Below are positions 36,804 to 47,500 of a DNA stretch of 64,000 bases, piece after piece. Both the position numbers and the translations under genes were made by a program. The DNA lies in NCBI GenBank assembly GCA_005402585.1, contig BIFP01000019.1, positions 62,001 through 126,000 of the forward strand, read 5' to 3'. Position 1 is the stretch's first letter. Every line of letters begins with the position of its first letter. Source of the stretch: Micromonosporaceae bacterium KJ-029. GTDB taxonomy: Bacteria; Actinomycetota; Actinomycetes; Mycobacteriales; Micromonosporaceae. A model generated the notes under the pieces. The model was not told the origin of the DNA. It searched no databases and saw only the letters and a program-made list of their open reading frames with translations.

Positions 36804-36889
36804 GGCATCGCGGCGCGGTCGGAGGCGGCGAGGAATAACGGGCGTACGCCGGGGAAGGCTCGATCTCCCACCCTGGACAGGAGGACGCG

Positions 36890-37741
36890 ATGCCCTTCAT
36901 CACCGTCGGGACGGAGAATTCCGCGCCCATCGACCTGTACTACGAGGATCACGGCTCCGGGCAGCCGATCGTGCTGATCCACGGGTTCCCGTTCAACGGG
37001 GCGACCTGGGAGAAACAGACCGGACCGCTGCTCGCGGCCGGATACCGGGTGATCACGTACGACCGGCGCGGTTTCGGCAATTCGGCGCAGCCGACGTTCG
37101 GGTACGACTACGACACCTTCGCCGCCGACCTCGACGTGCTGATGACCGAACTGGACCTGCGGAACGCGATCCTGGTCGGCCACTCGATGGGCACCGGCGA
37201 GGTGACCCGCTACCTGGGCTCGTACGGCTCGGACCGGGTGGACCGGGCGGTCCTGCTGGCACCGCTGGCGCCGTACCTGGTGCAGGCGCCGGACAACCCG
37301 GAGGGCGTCGAACGGAGCCTCTTCGAGGGGTTCAAACAGGCGATCGTCAAGGACCGGTTCGCGTACCTCACCCAGTTCTGCAACGCCTTCTTCAACTATG
37401 AGGAGAACCGGGGGAAGCTGGTCAGCGATGAGGCGTACCGGGCGCACTGGGAGATCGGTGCGCGGGCCTCGGCGATCGGCACGCACGACTGCGTTGACGC
37501 CTGGGGCACCGACTTCCGGGCCGACGTGTCACGGATCGACGTGCCGGTCCTGATCGTGCAGGGCGACAAGGACAACGTGCTGCCGTATCCGAAGACCGGT
37601 CAACGGTTGCAGCCGATGCTCTCCGACAGCCGGTTGGTCACCCTCCAGGGCGCGCCCCACGGTACCCCGTGGACCAACGCCGACCAGGTCAACGAGGCGA
37701 TCATGGAGTTCATCGGCTCACCGTCGATGGTGCGGGCCTGA
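36890..37741 (+). CDS. Alpha/beta hydrolase, cofactor-free haloperoxidase-like
   Basis: 283 residues. Oxyanion region IHGFPFNGATWEKQ (about 24-37), nucleophile elbow GHSMG with Ser about 103, acid Asp in VQGDKDNVLP (about 226) and His in GAPHGTPWT (about 253). These match non-haem chloroperoxidase-type hydrolases. The real substrate is likely an ester; haloperoxidase activity of this family is a side reaction. Shine-Dalgarno AGGAGG precedes ATG 36890. Ends at a 19-bp hairpin shared with metG. Confidence 0.92.
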   Translation: MPFITVGTENSAPIDLYYEDHGSGQPIVLIHGFPFNGATWEKQTGPLLAAGYRVITYDRRGFGNSAQPTFGYDYDTFAADLDVLMTELDLRNAILVGHSMGTGEVTRYLGSYGSDRVDRAVLLAPLAPYLVQAPDNPEGVERSLFEGFKQAIVKDRFAYLTQFCNAFFNYEENRGKLVSDEAYRAHWEIGARASAIGTHDCVDAWGTDFRADVSRIDVPVLIVQGDKDNVLPYPKTGQRLQPMLSDSRLVTLQGAPHGTPWTNADQVNEAIMEFIGSPSMVRA

Positions 37742-37758
37742 CCGCGTACGGTGCTGGA

Positions 37759-37808
37759 ACGCGCGACGGGCGCGACCCCGACAGCCGGAGGTCGCGCCCG
37801 TCGCGCGT
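37759..37808. terminator. 19-bp perfect hairpin between the hydrolase and metG
   Basis: ACGCGCGACGGGCGCGACC (37759-37777), 12-base loop, exact complement 37790-37808. It lies between converging stops at 37741 and 37816, so a bidirectional terminator. Confidence 0.85.
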
Positions 37809-37815
37809 ACGCGGA

Positions 37816-39618
37816 TCAGCCGCCGAGCCGGGCCAGCTCCTCGTCGACGATCGACGGGTCCAGCTTGCGGAACACCGGCTTGGGCGCCGCGAGGGGCCGG
37901 CCCACCTCCAGCGGTACGGACTCCCAGCGCGTGCCCTGCGTGTAGTCCCCGGTCAACACCGGGTACGCCGGCCCGCCGTCGAGGTCGTTGACCTCGTTGA
38001 TGACCGGCATCGGGGCGTGTACCCCGACGCCGCCGAGCAGCTCGTACACCTTCTGCGCGGAGTGCGGCAGGAACGGGGTGAGCAGCGTGTTGGCGTCGCT
38101 GACCACCTGGAGGGCGACGTGCAGGATGGTGCCCATCCGGGGCTTGTCCTCGGCCGCCTTGAGCTTCCACGGCGCCTGGTCGGAGAGGTACCGGTTGGCC
38201 TCGGCGACCACCTTCATCGCCTCACCGATGGCCTGCTTCTGCCGGTGCCGGGCGATCAGGTCGCCGACCGTGGTGAAGCCGGCGCGGGCGGCGGCGAGCA
38301 GGGCCTCGTCGGCCTCGGTGAGCCCGTCCGGGCCGACCGCCGGGATCTCGCCGAAGTTCTTCGCCGCCATCGAGACCGAACGGTTGACCAGGTTGCCCCA
38401 ACCGGCGACCAGTTCGTCGTTGTTGCGGCGGAGGAACTCGGCCCAGGTGAAATCGGTGTCGTTGCTCTCCGGCCCGGCCACCGCGATGAAGTAGCGCAGC
38501 GCGTCGGCGTCGTACCGTTCGAGGAAGTCCCGGACGTAGATGACCACCCGGCGGGAGGAGGAGAACTTGCGTCCCTCCATGGTCAGGAACTCGCTGGAGA
38601 CCACCTCGGTGGGCAGGTTGAGCCGCCCGAGCTGGCCCGGCTCGCCGTCCCGGCTGCCCTCGCCGGAGTAGCCGGCGAGCAGCGCGGGCCAGATCACCGA
38701 GTGGAAGACGATGTTGTCCTTGCCCATGAAGTAGTAGGACTGGGCGTCCTTCCCCTCGCCGTCGGTGGACCACCACTTCCGCCAGGCGTCCGGGTCGCCG
38801 GTGCGGCGGGCCCACTCGATGGACGCGGACAGGTAGCCGATCACCGCGTCGAACCAGACGTAGATCCGCTTGTCGGTGCGCTCGCGCCAGCCGTCGAGCG
38901 GGATCGGCACGCCCCACTCCAGGTCGCGGGTGATGGCCCGGGGCTGGAGGTCGTCGAGCAGGTTCCTGGAGAACCGCAGCACGTTCGGGCGCCAGCCCTC
39001 GCGGGTGTCCAGCCACTGCCGCAGGATGTCGGCCAGGGCGGGCAGGTCGAGGAAGAAGTGCTCGGTCTCGACGAACTTCGGCGTCTCCCCGTTGATCTTC
39101 GACCTGGGGTTGATCAGGTCGATCGGGTCGAGCTGGTTGCCGCAGTTGTCGCACTGGTCACCGCGGGCGCTGTCGTAGCCACAGATTGGGCAGGTGCCCT
39201 CGATGTACCGGTCGGGCAGGGTCCGGCCGGTCGACGGCGAGATCGCCCCCATGGTGGTCTTCGGCACGATGTAGCCGTTGCGGTGCATCCCCTCGAACAA
39301 CTCCTGCACCACCGCGTAGTGGTTTCCGGTGGTGGTGCGGGTGAACAGGTCGTAGGAGAGGCCGAGGCCGTGCAGGTCCTCCACGATCACCCGGTTGTAC
39401 CGGTCGGCCAGCTCACGCGGGGTCAACCCCTCGGCGTCGGCCTGCACCTGAATCGGGGTGCCGTGCTCGTCGGTGCCGGAGACCATGAGCACGTCGTGGC
39501 CGGCCATCCGCATGTACCGGGCGAAGACATCGGAGGGAACGCCGAAACCGGAGACGTGGCCGATGTGGCGTGGGCCGTTGGCGTACGGCCAGGCGACCGC
39601 CGCGAGAACGTGACTCAT
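37816..39618 (-). CDS. metG: Methionyl-tRNA synthetase
   Basis: 600 residues from ATG 39618. HIGH-type motif [14 protein letters not shown] (about 12-25), zinc knuckle [18 protein letters not shown] (about 147-164) and KMSKS equivalent GRKFSSSRR (about 345-353). There is no C-terminal EMAP/Trbp111 domain. The starts further right would add unrelated proline/arginine-rich sequence. Divergent from a membrane protein gene (39769). Part of the conserved metG-tatD-rsmA-ispE neighbourhood. Confidence 0.96.
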   Translation of the reverse strand: MSHVLAAVAWPYANGPRHIGHVSGFGVPSDVFARYMRMAGHDVLMVSGTDEHGTPIQVQADAEGLTPRELADRYNRVIVEDLHGLGLSYDLFTRTTTGNHYAVVQELFEGMHRNGYIVPKTTMGAISPSTGRTLPDRYIEGTCPICGYDSARGDQCDNCGNQLDPIDLINPRSKINGETPKFVETEHFFLDLPALADILRQWLDTREGWRPNVLRFSRNLLDDLQPRAITRDLEWGVPIPLDGWRERTDKRIYVWFDAVIGYLSASIEWARRTGDPDAWRKWWSTDGEGKDAQSYYFMGKDNIVFHSVIWPALLAGYSGEGSRDGEPGQLGRLNLPTEVVSSEFLTMEGRKFSSSRRVVIYVRDFLERYDADALRYFIAVAGPESNDTDFTWAEFLRRNNDELVAGWGNLVNRSVSMAAKNFGEIPAVGPDGLTEADEALLAAARAGFTTVGDLIARHRQKQAIGEAMKVVAEANRYLSDQAPWKLKAAEDKPRMGTILHVALQVVSDANTLLTPFLPHSAQKVYELLGGVGVHAPMPVINEVNDLDGGPAYPVLTGDYTQGTRWESVPLEVGRPLAAPKPVFRKLDPSIVDEELARLGG

Positions 39619-39768
39619 GCCCAGCAAGCCTAGTGACCCGCCCAGGGTGGCTGCGAACCAATAGGGGTGCGTCGTCGGCGGAGCGGTCATCCCGGCCCGA
39701 CCGTTGGTCCGATTTGTCGCCGACACGCTGTCTGAGCTGCCCGGCCGGGCGCACCCGCCGGGTGTCCA

Positions 39769-40695
39769 ATGAACCGCGTGACTGGCAGCCGAGCCGCCCG
39801 TGAGCACGAGGACGGCGTACCCACCGACAGCCGGCCGGATCCGGCCGCGCCGTCGCGTACCCACGCCGTGGCGCCGCGTCCCCGGACGGAGCCGCCGGCC
39901 GCACCGGAGGGCGAGCCACCGTCCGGTCCCGATCTCGCCGGCCCGGCCACCGCCGATCTGGAGCCGACCACCGGCGCGCCGGTCGACGCGCTGCCACGCC
40001 GGGCCCCCGTGCGGTCGTCCGGCCGCCGGACCCGCCGGGGTCAGCCCGCCGACGGGGGTACGTCGGACGACGACACCTTCTGGGCGCCCATCGAGGAGGT
40101 GCACTGGGACGGCACGCCGGTGCGGCCGGAGGCGACCGGCGACCGCAGCCCGTGGTGGCGTCGGGCCTGGCCGGCGCGCCGCCCCCGGAAACGGGCCAGC
40201 CACCCGCCGGATCCGCTGCCGGGGCTGGCCGCGCTGCTGGGGTTGAGCCTGACCGCGGCCTTCTTCGCCTGGGTCAGCGCTGGTCCGCTCTGGCTCGCGG
40301 TCGGGCACGCCACCTCGGGCGCCGTGGTGGTGACCGAGTGCACCGGCGACGGGCTGACCCAGCGGTGCCGGGGGATCTTCACGGCGGCGGGCGAGGAATT
40401 CCGGGCACACGGCGTACGGGTCAGCGGGGTGCCCGAGCACCGGGCGGCGGCCGGCGCGACCCTGTCCGCCCGGATGACCGGCCCGGACGGCGGCATCGCG
40501 TACGCCGACCGCGGGGTCGGCGCCCACCTGCGCTGGTTCCTCGGTCTGGTGGCCATTCTCGGCTGCGCGTGGGGGATCGCCCGGTGGACCGGCGCGACCC
40601 GGCTGCCCGACCCGCGCGCCCGCCGCCGCGCGGTCACCGCCGCGTTCGCCGGCCCGCTGGTGATCACCCTCGGCTTCCTCGCCGCCGCCTGGTGA
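39769..40695 (+). CDS. Membrane protein with long proline-rich N-terminus
   Basis: 308 residues, or 305 from GTG 39778. A disordered cytoplasmic-type region of about 150 residues, rich in Pro, Arg, Glu and Asp, precedes a membrane segment (about 165-188). An external loop with two Cys ([16 protein letters not shown], about 200-215) follows, then two more membrane segments near 256-275 and 289-306. The Cys pair could form a disulphide. I recognise no family. It diverges from metG and converges with rsmI, whose stop is 20 bp away. Confidence 0.7.
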   Translation: MNRVTGSRAAREHEDGVPTDSRPDPAAPSRTHAVAPRPRTEPPAAPEGEPPSGPDLAGPATADLEPTTGAPVDALPRRAPVRSSGRRTRRGQPADGGTSDDDTFWAPIEEVHWDGTPVRPEATGDRSPWWRRAWPARRPRKRASHPPDPLPGLAALLGLSLTAAFFAWVSAGPLWLAVGHATSGAVVVTECTGDGLTQRCRGIFTAAGEEFRAHGVRVSGVPEHRAAAGATLSARMTGPDGGIAYADRGVGAHLRWFLGLVAILGCAWGIARWTGATRLPDPRARRRAVTAAFAGPLVITLGFLAAAW

Positions 40696-40714
40696 GCCCG
40701 CGCCAGGCGCCTCC

Positions 40715-41566
40715 TCACACCGAGTGCACGACGGTGTAGACGTCGCGGCGGCGCAGTCCGAAGGCGGTGGCGACCTCGCTGATGGCGTCCCGCCGGGTCA
40801 GACCGGCGGCCTCCCGCTCGGCGACCGCGGCGCGCAGCGCGTCGTCGTCGGGGCGGGTCGCGGGCGCCGCCGGGGCACCGGCCACCACGAGGGTGATCTC
40901 GCCGCGCGGATCACCCTCACCCGCCCACTGGGCCAGCTCGCCGAGCGGGCGGCGCAGCACCTCCTCGTACGTCTTGGTCAGCTCCCGGCACAGCGCGGCG
41001 GGCCGGTCGGCGCCGAACGCGGCGGCCAGGTCGGCCAGCGCGGCGGCGACGCGGTGCGGCGCCTCGAAGAGGACCAGCGTCCGTTCCTCGGTGGCCAGCG
41101 TCCGCAGCCGGGCCCGGCGGGCACCCGGGCTGCGCGGCAGGAACCCCTCGAAGCAGAACCGGTCGCAGGGCAGCCCGGACAGCGCCAGGGCGGTGGTGAC
41201 GGCGCTGGGCCCGGGTGCGGCGGTGACCGGGATCCCGGCGTCCAGGGCGGCCCGGACCAGCCGGTAGCCGGGGTCGGACACGCTGGGCATCCCGCCGTCG
41301 GTGACCAGCGCGACCTGGTATCCGGCGGCGAGCACGTCGACCAGTTCCGGGGTACGCCGTTCCTCGTTGCCCTCGAAGTAGGAGACGATCCGCCCGGGGA
41401 TGGTCACGTCGAGGTCGCGGGCCAGCCGGGTCAGCCGCCGGGTGTCCTCGGCGGCGACCACGTCGGCGGTGGCGAGCACCTCACGCAGCCGGGTGGAGGC
41501 GTCGCCGGGGTTGCCGAGTGGCGCGCCGAGCAGAATCAGGCGACCAGATTCCGGCATTTCACCCAC
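40715..41566 (-). CDS. rsmI: 16S rRNA (cytidine1402-2'-O)-methyltransferase
   Basis: 283 residues from GTG 41566, which has AAGGAG nine bases upstream; ATG 41584 or 41557 are alternatives. Tetrapyrrole-methylase fold with [15 protein letters not shown] (about 12-26), [25 protein letters not shown] (about 88-101) and [12 protein letters not shown]. The C-terminal [20 protein letters not shown] helix pair is typical of RsmI. Divergent from pmt as in mycobacteria (Rv1003/Rv1002c). Confidence 0.95.
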   Translation of the reverse strand: MGEMPESGRLILLGAPLGNPGDASTRLREVLATADVVAAEDTRRLTRLARDLDVTIPGRIVSYFEGNEERRTPELVDVLAAGYQVALVTDGGMPSVSDPGYRLVRAALDAGIPVTAAPGPSAVTTALALSGLPCDRFCFEGFLPRSPGARRARLRTLATEERTLVLFEAPHRVAAALADLAAAFGADRPAALCRELTKTYEEVLRRPLGELAQWAGEGDPRGEITLVVAGAPAAPATRPDDDALRAAVAEREAAGLTRRDAISEVATAFGLRRRDVYTVVHSV

Positions 41567-41650
41567 GAGTGCGCACTCCTTCATCGATGGTCGTACCGGA
41601 TTCGGGGACGACGGGCGCCACCGACCCCCTCCGCAGCCTACGATCGCCGG

Positions 41651-43342
41651 GTGACGAGTGCGTCGACAGCACAGAGCGCGAGCGCGGATCGCCCGGCTCC
41701 GGAGGTTTCAGTGACCGGGATCGGCCCCACCGACCCTGCGGGCGGTGGTATACCGGCGGCGGTCCGCCGGCGCCTGACCACCGTCGAGACCCGGCTGGAC
41801 AGCCGCTCGTGGCTGGCCACGGCGTTCGTGGTGGCGATCGCGGCGATCATCCGGTTCGCCAACCTCAGCCACCCGCCCGGCAAGATCTTCGACGAGATCT
41901 ACTACGCCCGGGACGCCTGGGGCCTGGTCGACAAGGGCGTGGAGTGGAACTACAAGGACGGCGGCCCGTCGTACGTGGTCCACCCACCGCTCGGCAAGTG
42001 GTTGATCGGCTTCGGCGAGTGGGCCTTCGGCTACCAGGACGTCGAACACGGCATCTCGGTGCCCGGCCACCTGTGGACCACCTCGCCCGAGTTCGGCTGG
42101 CGCTTCTCGGCGGCGCTTCTCGGCACCCTGTCGGTGCTGCTGCTGGTCCGGATCGGCCGCCGGATGTTCCGCTCCACGGTGCTCGGCTGTGCCGCCGGCC
42201 TACTGCTCGCGGTCGACGGCTTCCACCTGGTGCTGTCCCGCACCGCGCTGCTGGACATCTTCCTGCTCTTCTTCGTGCTGGCCGCGTTCGGCGCGCTGGT
42301 GCTCGACCGCGACGCGACGCGACGGCGCTGGGCCCGCGCCCTGGAGGCCGGCCTGGACCCGACCGCCCGAGGACGGGCCGGCCGGCCGCCCGGTGGCTGG
42401 CGGAACTGGCCCTGGTGGCGGCTGGCGACGGGAGTGCTGCTCGGCTGCGCCTTCGCGGTGAAGTGGAGCGCGCTGTTCTTCGTCCCGGCCTTCGCGCTGC
42501 TGATGTTCCTCTGGGATGTCGGCACCCGCCGCTCGGCCGGGGTGCGCCGGCCGTGGCGGGACACCCTGCTCGACGGGGTGCCCTGGATGGTGCTCGCCGG
42601 CGTGCTGATGGCGGTCACCTACGTGGCGACCTGGTCGGGCTGGCTGTTCGGCCAGGACGGCTACTACCGGCTCGCCGAGCGGTACCCGGGGGCGAATCTC
42701 AGCGACACGCCGGTGGTCGGCGCGCTGTGGAACCTGGTGCAGTACCACCAGGCCGCGCTGGGCTTCCACAACCAGCTCGACGACCCGCACAAGTACCAGT
42801 CGTGGCCGTGGCAGTGGCTGCTGCTTGGCCGGCCGGTGGCGTTCCACTGGACCGGCGAGAGCGCCTGCGGCGCGCCGAGCTGTGCCGAGGAGGTTCTGCT
42901 CCTCGGCACGCCGCTGCTGTGGTGGTCGTTCCTGCCCGCGCTGGTGGCGCTGGTCTGGCTCGGCCTGGCCCGGCGGGACTGGCGGGCCGGGGCGATCCTG
43001 CTCGGCGCGGGCGCGGGCCTGCTGCCGTGGTTCTGGTTCGCCCTCGACGGCCGGACGATGTTCTCCTTCTACGCCGCCCCCGCGCTGCCGTTCCTCGTGC
43101 TGGCGGTGGTCTACGTGCTCGGCGCGATCGCCTCGCCCGCCGGTCTGGGCGGCGCCCGGCCGGTGGGCGGCGCCGACGACGAGGCCAGTCGGGACCGCCG
43201 GCTGGTCGGCGGTGTGATCGCCGGGGCGTACGTCGTACTGGTCGTCCTCTGTTTCGCGTACTTCTATCCGATCTTCGTGGGCAAGGTCCTGCCGTACGCC
43301 GAATGGTCGGCCCGGATGTGGTTGGACGGCCGCTGGATCTGA
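41651..43342 (+). CDS. pmt: Dolichyl(polyprenyl)-phosphate-mannose-protein mannosyltransferase
   Basis: GT39 membrane enzyme that O-mannosylates secreted proteins from polyprenyl-phosphomannose. 563 residues from GTG 41651. Catalytic loop FDEIYYARDAW (about 80-90) carries the essential Asp-Glu, and HPPLGKWLIGFGEW (about 114-127) is the second signature. About 10-11 membrane segments; an external loop of about 70 residues near 365-420 includes SACGAPSC. Conserved next to rsmI. It matters for the many secreted and lipoproteins encoded nearby. Confidence 0.94.
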   Translation: MTSASTAQSASADRPAPEVSVTGIGPTDPAGGGIPAAVRRRLTTVETRLDSRSWLATAFVVAIAAIIRFANLSHPPGKIFDEIYYARDAWGLVDKGVEWNYKDGGPSYVVHPPLGKWLIGFGEWAFGYQDVEHGISVPGHLWTTSPEFGWRFSAALLGTLSVLLLVRIGRRMFRSTVLGCAAGLLLAVDGFHLVLSRTALLDIFLLFFVLAAFGALVLDRDATRRRWARALEAGLDPTARGRAGRPPGGWRNWPWWRLATGVLLGCAFAVKWSALFFVPAFALLMFLWDVGTRRSAGVRRPWRDTLLDGVPWMVLAGVLMAVTYVATWSGWLFGQDGYYRLAERYPGANLSDTPVVGALWNLVQYHQAALGFHNQLDDPHKYQSWPWQWLLLGRPVAFHWTGESACGAPSCAEEVLLLGTPLLWWSFLPALVALVWLGLARRDWRAGAILLGAGAGLLPWFWFALDGRTMFSFYAAPALPFLVLAVVYVLGAIASPAGLGGARPVGGADDEASRDRRLVGGVIAGAYVVLVVLCFAYFYPIFVGKVLPYAEWSARMWLDGRWI

Positions 43343-43350
43343 CGACGCCG

Positions 43351-43379
43351 ACGGCTCCGGGCCGGGTGCCCGGAGCCGT
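43351..43379 (+). terminator. 12-bp perfect hairpin after pmt
   Basis: ACGGCTCCGGGC (43351-43362), loop CGGGT, exact complement 43368-43379. First of three hairpins in series, nine bases after the pmt stop. Confidence 0.75.
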
Positions 43380-43412
43380 GGCGTTGGGCCACCGCCCGGC
43401 AAGCACCACGAC

Positions 43413-43446
43413 GGAGGGCCCGGGTGCCGAAGCACCCGGGCCCTCC
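43413..43446. terminator. 15-bp perfect hairpin with CGAA tetraloop
   Basis: GGAGGGCCCGGGTGC (43413-43427), loop CGAA, exact complement 43432-43446. Second stem downstream of pmt. Confidence 0.7.
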
Positions 43447-43457
43447 GGGAAATAGGA

Positions 43458-43503
43458 CGCGCCCCGATCGCCTGCCACGGGGGAAGCGGGCGATTGGGGC
43501 GCG
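43458..43503. terminator. 15-bp hairpin with one G-U pair
   Basis: CGCGCCCCGATCGCC (43458-43472) pairs with 43489-43503 apart from one G-T position; 16-base loop. Followed by CATCAAAAGCTTAA. Third stem in the series. Confidence 0.6.
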
Positions 43504-43975
43504 CATCAAAAGCTTAACCACCCATGACCAGCGGCACAACGGGGTGACGCGGGTCAGATTTCCGACGGCCGCCGATCAAGGTGGCGATCCACGCCCACCC
43601 CCGCCGCTGCGTGATCACCTGCAGACTCTGCGCTGCTCCCGGCCCTTCACGGCGACCGCCCCCACCCGCAGGACCCCACCGTCTCGGCCAGCCCACCCCG
43701 GCGCAAGATCGACGGATCTCACTTCCGAGTCGCCCGCCGATCCCCAACCTCCGGCGCGGTTCACGCCGCCGCAGACGCATCGAGCCGAGACGGGGCAAGG
43801 CTCAACCGAGTGGAGAAATGATACCATTTACTCTATATCGTCCTTGCTGAGTGGTTAGTCACCTCTTGCACCGGTCGTGCGCACAATTCCGGATATTCAC
43901 ATTACGAAGACGTGACATTCTGCCGCTCCCGAGAAGGGAACATAAGGGGCCTACCACCCCTCTAGCCTCGGCCGG
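43504..43975. other. Non-coding, locally AT-richer intergenic region
   Basis: 472 bases without a credible gene on either strand. The left half is C/G-rich without repeats. From 43800 to 43935 the GC content drops sharply (GATACCATTTACTCTATATC, ATATTCACATTACGAAG). Near the end AGGGG...CCCCT and TAGCCT sit just before the GTG at 43976, which has no Shine-Dalgarno, so a promoter and a leaderless start are plausible. No known RNA structure is recognised. Confidence 0.5.
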
Positions 43976-44554
43976 GTGGTCGCCAACATTTCCCGTCCCC
44001 AAGCGCCCGAAGCCCCCTTTGGACCGGTCGGTTCCAGCGCCGATCAGCCGCCCTCCACGCCAATTTTCGTCGATGTCACCGGACGGCGGCACCGTCGCGT
44101 CCGCCGCTGGGGAGTCCTCGTCGCCACCGGATCCCTTGTGTACATCCCGCTCGTCGCGGGCGCCGTCCTTCCCGGGCCCGCCACGCCGTCCGGCGCGGTG
44201 CCGCCGGCCGAGGGAGCACGCCGCCTGGAGGTGGTCGACCAGCCGGCCGCGCCGCCCGACGAGGTCGAGGACCCGCCGCAACCCCTCGACTTCCGGCAGA
44301 ACGACACCGTCCCGGTCACCGGGGCCGAACCACGCCGGCCGGAGCCGACGCCCGGCCTTCCGAGGCCGAACGGGTCCCCCGATGCCAGCCACCCGGTGCT
44401 GGCCCCGACGGCTCTGCCCGGGCCCCCCAGCCCAACGGTCCCGCCCCCGTCCACCACCCTGGCGCCGACCAGACCGGTACCCACGCCGTGGGTCACCCCG
44501 TCCACGACACCGGACCCGCCCACGCTGGAGCCGACCGGCGGGCGGCCGGCCTGA
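43976..44554 (+). CDS. Proline-rich membrane-anchored protein upstream of the glycan fusion protein
   Basis: 192 residues from GTG 43976. A basic stretch (GRRHRRVRRW, about 36-45) precedes one membrane segment (about 46-66). About 120 residues rich in Pro, Thr and Ala then extend outside the membrane. No enzymatic motif. The stop overlaps the ATG of the deacetylase/glycosyltransferase gene (TGATG), so it is made with that enzyme. A wall-spanning spacer or scaffold is a guess. The Thr/Pro-rich outer part could be an O-mannosylation target of Pmt. Confidence 0.65.
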   Translation: MVANISRPQAPEAPFGPVGSSADQPPSTPIFVDVTGRRHRRVRRWGVLVATGSLVYIPLVAGAVLPGPATPSGAVPPAEGARRLEVVDQPAAPPDEVEDPPQPLDFRQNDTVPVTGAEPRRPEPTPGLPRPNGSPDASHPVLAPTALPGPPSPTVPPPSTTLAPTRPVPTPWVTPSTTPDPPTLEPTGGRPA

Positions 44555-47500
44555 TGGTCCGTACCACGCACACGGAACCGCCGCCGTCCCGCACGGACCG
44601 CCCCGCCCGGCCCAGGCGCCACACCGGATGGATCGTCTGGGGATCCCTGATCACCGTCGTGCTCTGCGTGCTGGTCGTCGAGGCGTACGCGAACTCCGAG
44701 TTCGTCCCCGACCACGTCCGGGAGGTAGGCGACCAGGCCGGGGTGCCCGCCGCCATCCGGTCCGGCGGACCGGTGATCGACACCACCGAGGGCCGGCGGA
44801 CCTCGTACCACATGCCACCGCGCACCATCGCCCTCACCTTCGACGACGGCCCCGATCCGGTGTGGACGCCGCAGGTGCTCGACGTGCTGCGCCGGCACCA
44901 GGCCTCCGCCACCTTCTTCGTGGTCGGCAGTCAGGTGGCGCGCCATTCCGATCTCGCCCGCCGGATCGCCGCCGAGGGACACGAGCTGGGCGTACACACC
45001 TTCAGCCACCCGGACGCCACGCTTCTGTCCGACTGGCGGCGACGGCTGGAGTACGCGCAGACCCAGCAGGCCATCATGAGCACCGCGGGCGTGCGGACCA
45101 GTCTGCTGCGCTTCCCGTACTCCTCGACGCCCGACAGCGTCGACGACGAGGCGTGGGCGGCGATCCAGGAGGCCGGCCGGCTCGGCTACCTGACAGCGGT
45201 GAACGACACCGACAGCAGGGACTGGGCGAAACCGGGCGTGGACGCCGTGGTGCGCAACATGACCCCGCCCGCCGGGCAGGGCGCGGTGGTGCTGCTGCAC
45301 GACGCCGGTGGTGACCGGTCCCAGACGGTGGCCGCCCTGGACCGCTTCATCCCGATGATGATGGCTCAGGGATACCACTTCACGACCATCAGCGGCGGGG
45401 TGAATCAGGCGCTGGCCATGGACGGCGCGGGCACCCGGCCGGTCGCCGGCAACGTGCCGGTCTCCGCGCTGGACCGCTGGCGATCCGGCGCGATCGTGCT
45501 GGCCGTCAACATCGCCGACCTGTTCCTCGCCGCGCTGCGGGTGCTGTTCGTGGTGGTCGGCGTCCTGATGCTGCTTCGTACGGTGCTGCTGCTCCTCCTC
45601 GCCGGGCGGCTCGCCCGGCGCCGGCGGTCCCGACGCTGGCGGTGGGGGCCACCGGTCACCGACCCGGTGTCGATCATCGTGCCGGCCTACAACGAGCAGG
45701 CCGGCATCGTGGCCAGCGTCCGGTCGCTGGCCACGGGGGACCACCGGAGGATCGAGGTGATCGTGGTGGACGACGGGTCCACCGACGGGACCGCCGACCT
45801 GGTGGAGGCCCTCGGCCTGCCGAACGTCCGGGTCGTCCGAAAGCCCAACGGCGGCAAGCCGAGCGCCCTGAACACCGGGATCCTGTACGCCCGGCACGAG
45901 ATCGTCGTCATGGTCGACGGCGACACGGTGTTCGAGCGGGACGCGGTCCGCCGGCTGGTCCAGCCGTTCGCGGACCCGTCGGTCGGGGCGGTCGCCGGCA
46001 ACGTCAAGGTGGTCAACCGCGCCGGGCTGCTCGGGCGGTGGCAGCACATCGAGTACGTGATCGGTTTCAGCCTGGACCGCCGGCTGTACGAGACGCTGGG
46101 CTGCATACCGACCGTGCCCGGGGCGATCGCGGCGTTCCGGCGTCGCGCGCTGCTCGCCGCGGGCGGCATCAGCCACGACACGCTGGCCGAGGACACCGAC
46201 ATCACGATGGCCGTCCTCCGGGCCGGTTGGCGGGTCGTGTACGAGGAGCGGGCCCGGGCCTGGACCGAGGTGCCCTCCTCGGTGACCCAGTTGTGGCGGC
46301 AGCGCTATCGCTGGAGCTACGGCACCATGCAGGCGATGTGGAAGCACCGCCGGGCGGTGCTCGACCGTGGATCCTCCGGCCGCTTCGGGCGGTTCGGTCT
46401 GCCGGTGCTCGCGCTGTTCGGGGTGGTTCTGCCCCTGCTCGGGCCGGTCCTGGACCTGATGGCCGTCTACGGGCTCTTCTTCCTCGGGACCACCGAGACG
46501 GCCCTGGCCTGGCTGGCGATGCTCGGCGTCCAGGCGCTCACCGCGCTGGTGGCCTTCCGGCTCGACCGGGAACGGATCAGCCCACTGTGGACGCTGCCGT
46601 TGCAGCAGTTCGCGTACCGGCAGCTGATGTACCTGGTGCTGCTCCGCTCGACGGTCACCGCGCTGACCGGGACGCGGCTGCGGTGGCGGAAGTTGAAGCG
46701 GGCCGGCGACCCGGCGACCGATCCCGGCGGGCAGCGGGCTCCGGCGACCGGAGGCGGTCGCGACCGCTGGTTCGACGTGCTGCGGGCGGTCGCGCTGGCC
46801 CGCGTGATCGTCTACCACATGTTCGGCTTCGCCTGGTTGAGCTGGGCCCTGCCCGCCATGGGCATCATGTTCGCCCTCGGCGGCTCCCTGATGGCCCGGT
46901 CGCTCGACCGGTCGGCGCCCGGTGCGCTGACCGCCCGCCTCCGGCGGCTGCTGCCCGCGCTCTGGGTGATGGGGGCGGTGCTCGTACCCGTGATGATCTG
47001 GCACGGCTGGTCCGACCGACCGGCCTGGCCCGCGTTCCTGACCTGGCTGGTTCCGCTCGCCCAGCCAGCCGGCAGCGAATGGGCCGCCGACGTCACCGGC
47101 GTGCTGTGGTACCTGGTCACGTTCCTCTGGCTGATCCTGCTCTCGCCGGTGCTACTCGCGCTCTACCGCCGGTGGCCGCTGCCGACCCTGCTACTTCCGC
47201 TCAGCGTCGTGGTGACCCTGCAACTCGCGGCGCCGTCGCTCGGGCGCGCCGTGGTCGACTCGGTCGCCATCGACCTGGCCACCTTCGGCTCCTGCTGGAT
47301 GGTGGGCTTCGCCCACCGGGACGGCCACCTGCGTCGGATTCCGTGGGCGGTTCTGGTGCCGCTGGCCGGCCTCTGCCTGGCGGGCGGGGCGGCCTGGGTC
47401 TGGACGCACCCCGAGGCCGGGTTCGACCTCAACGAGATCCCGGTCGCCCAGTCCCTCTACTCCCTCGGCTTCGCGCTGCTGCTGCTGCGGCTGGCTCCGC

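Noticed and set aside
43504..43975. Riboswitch or housekeeping RNA in the long intergenic region
   Set aside because: I could not lay out any known consensus there; only promoter-like elements near its right end are supported.
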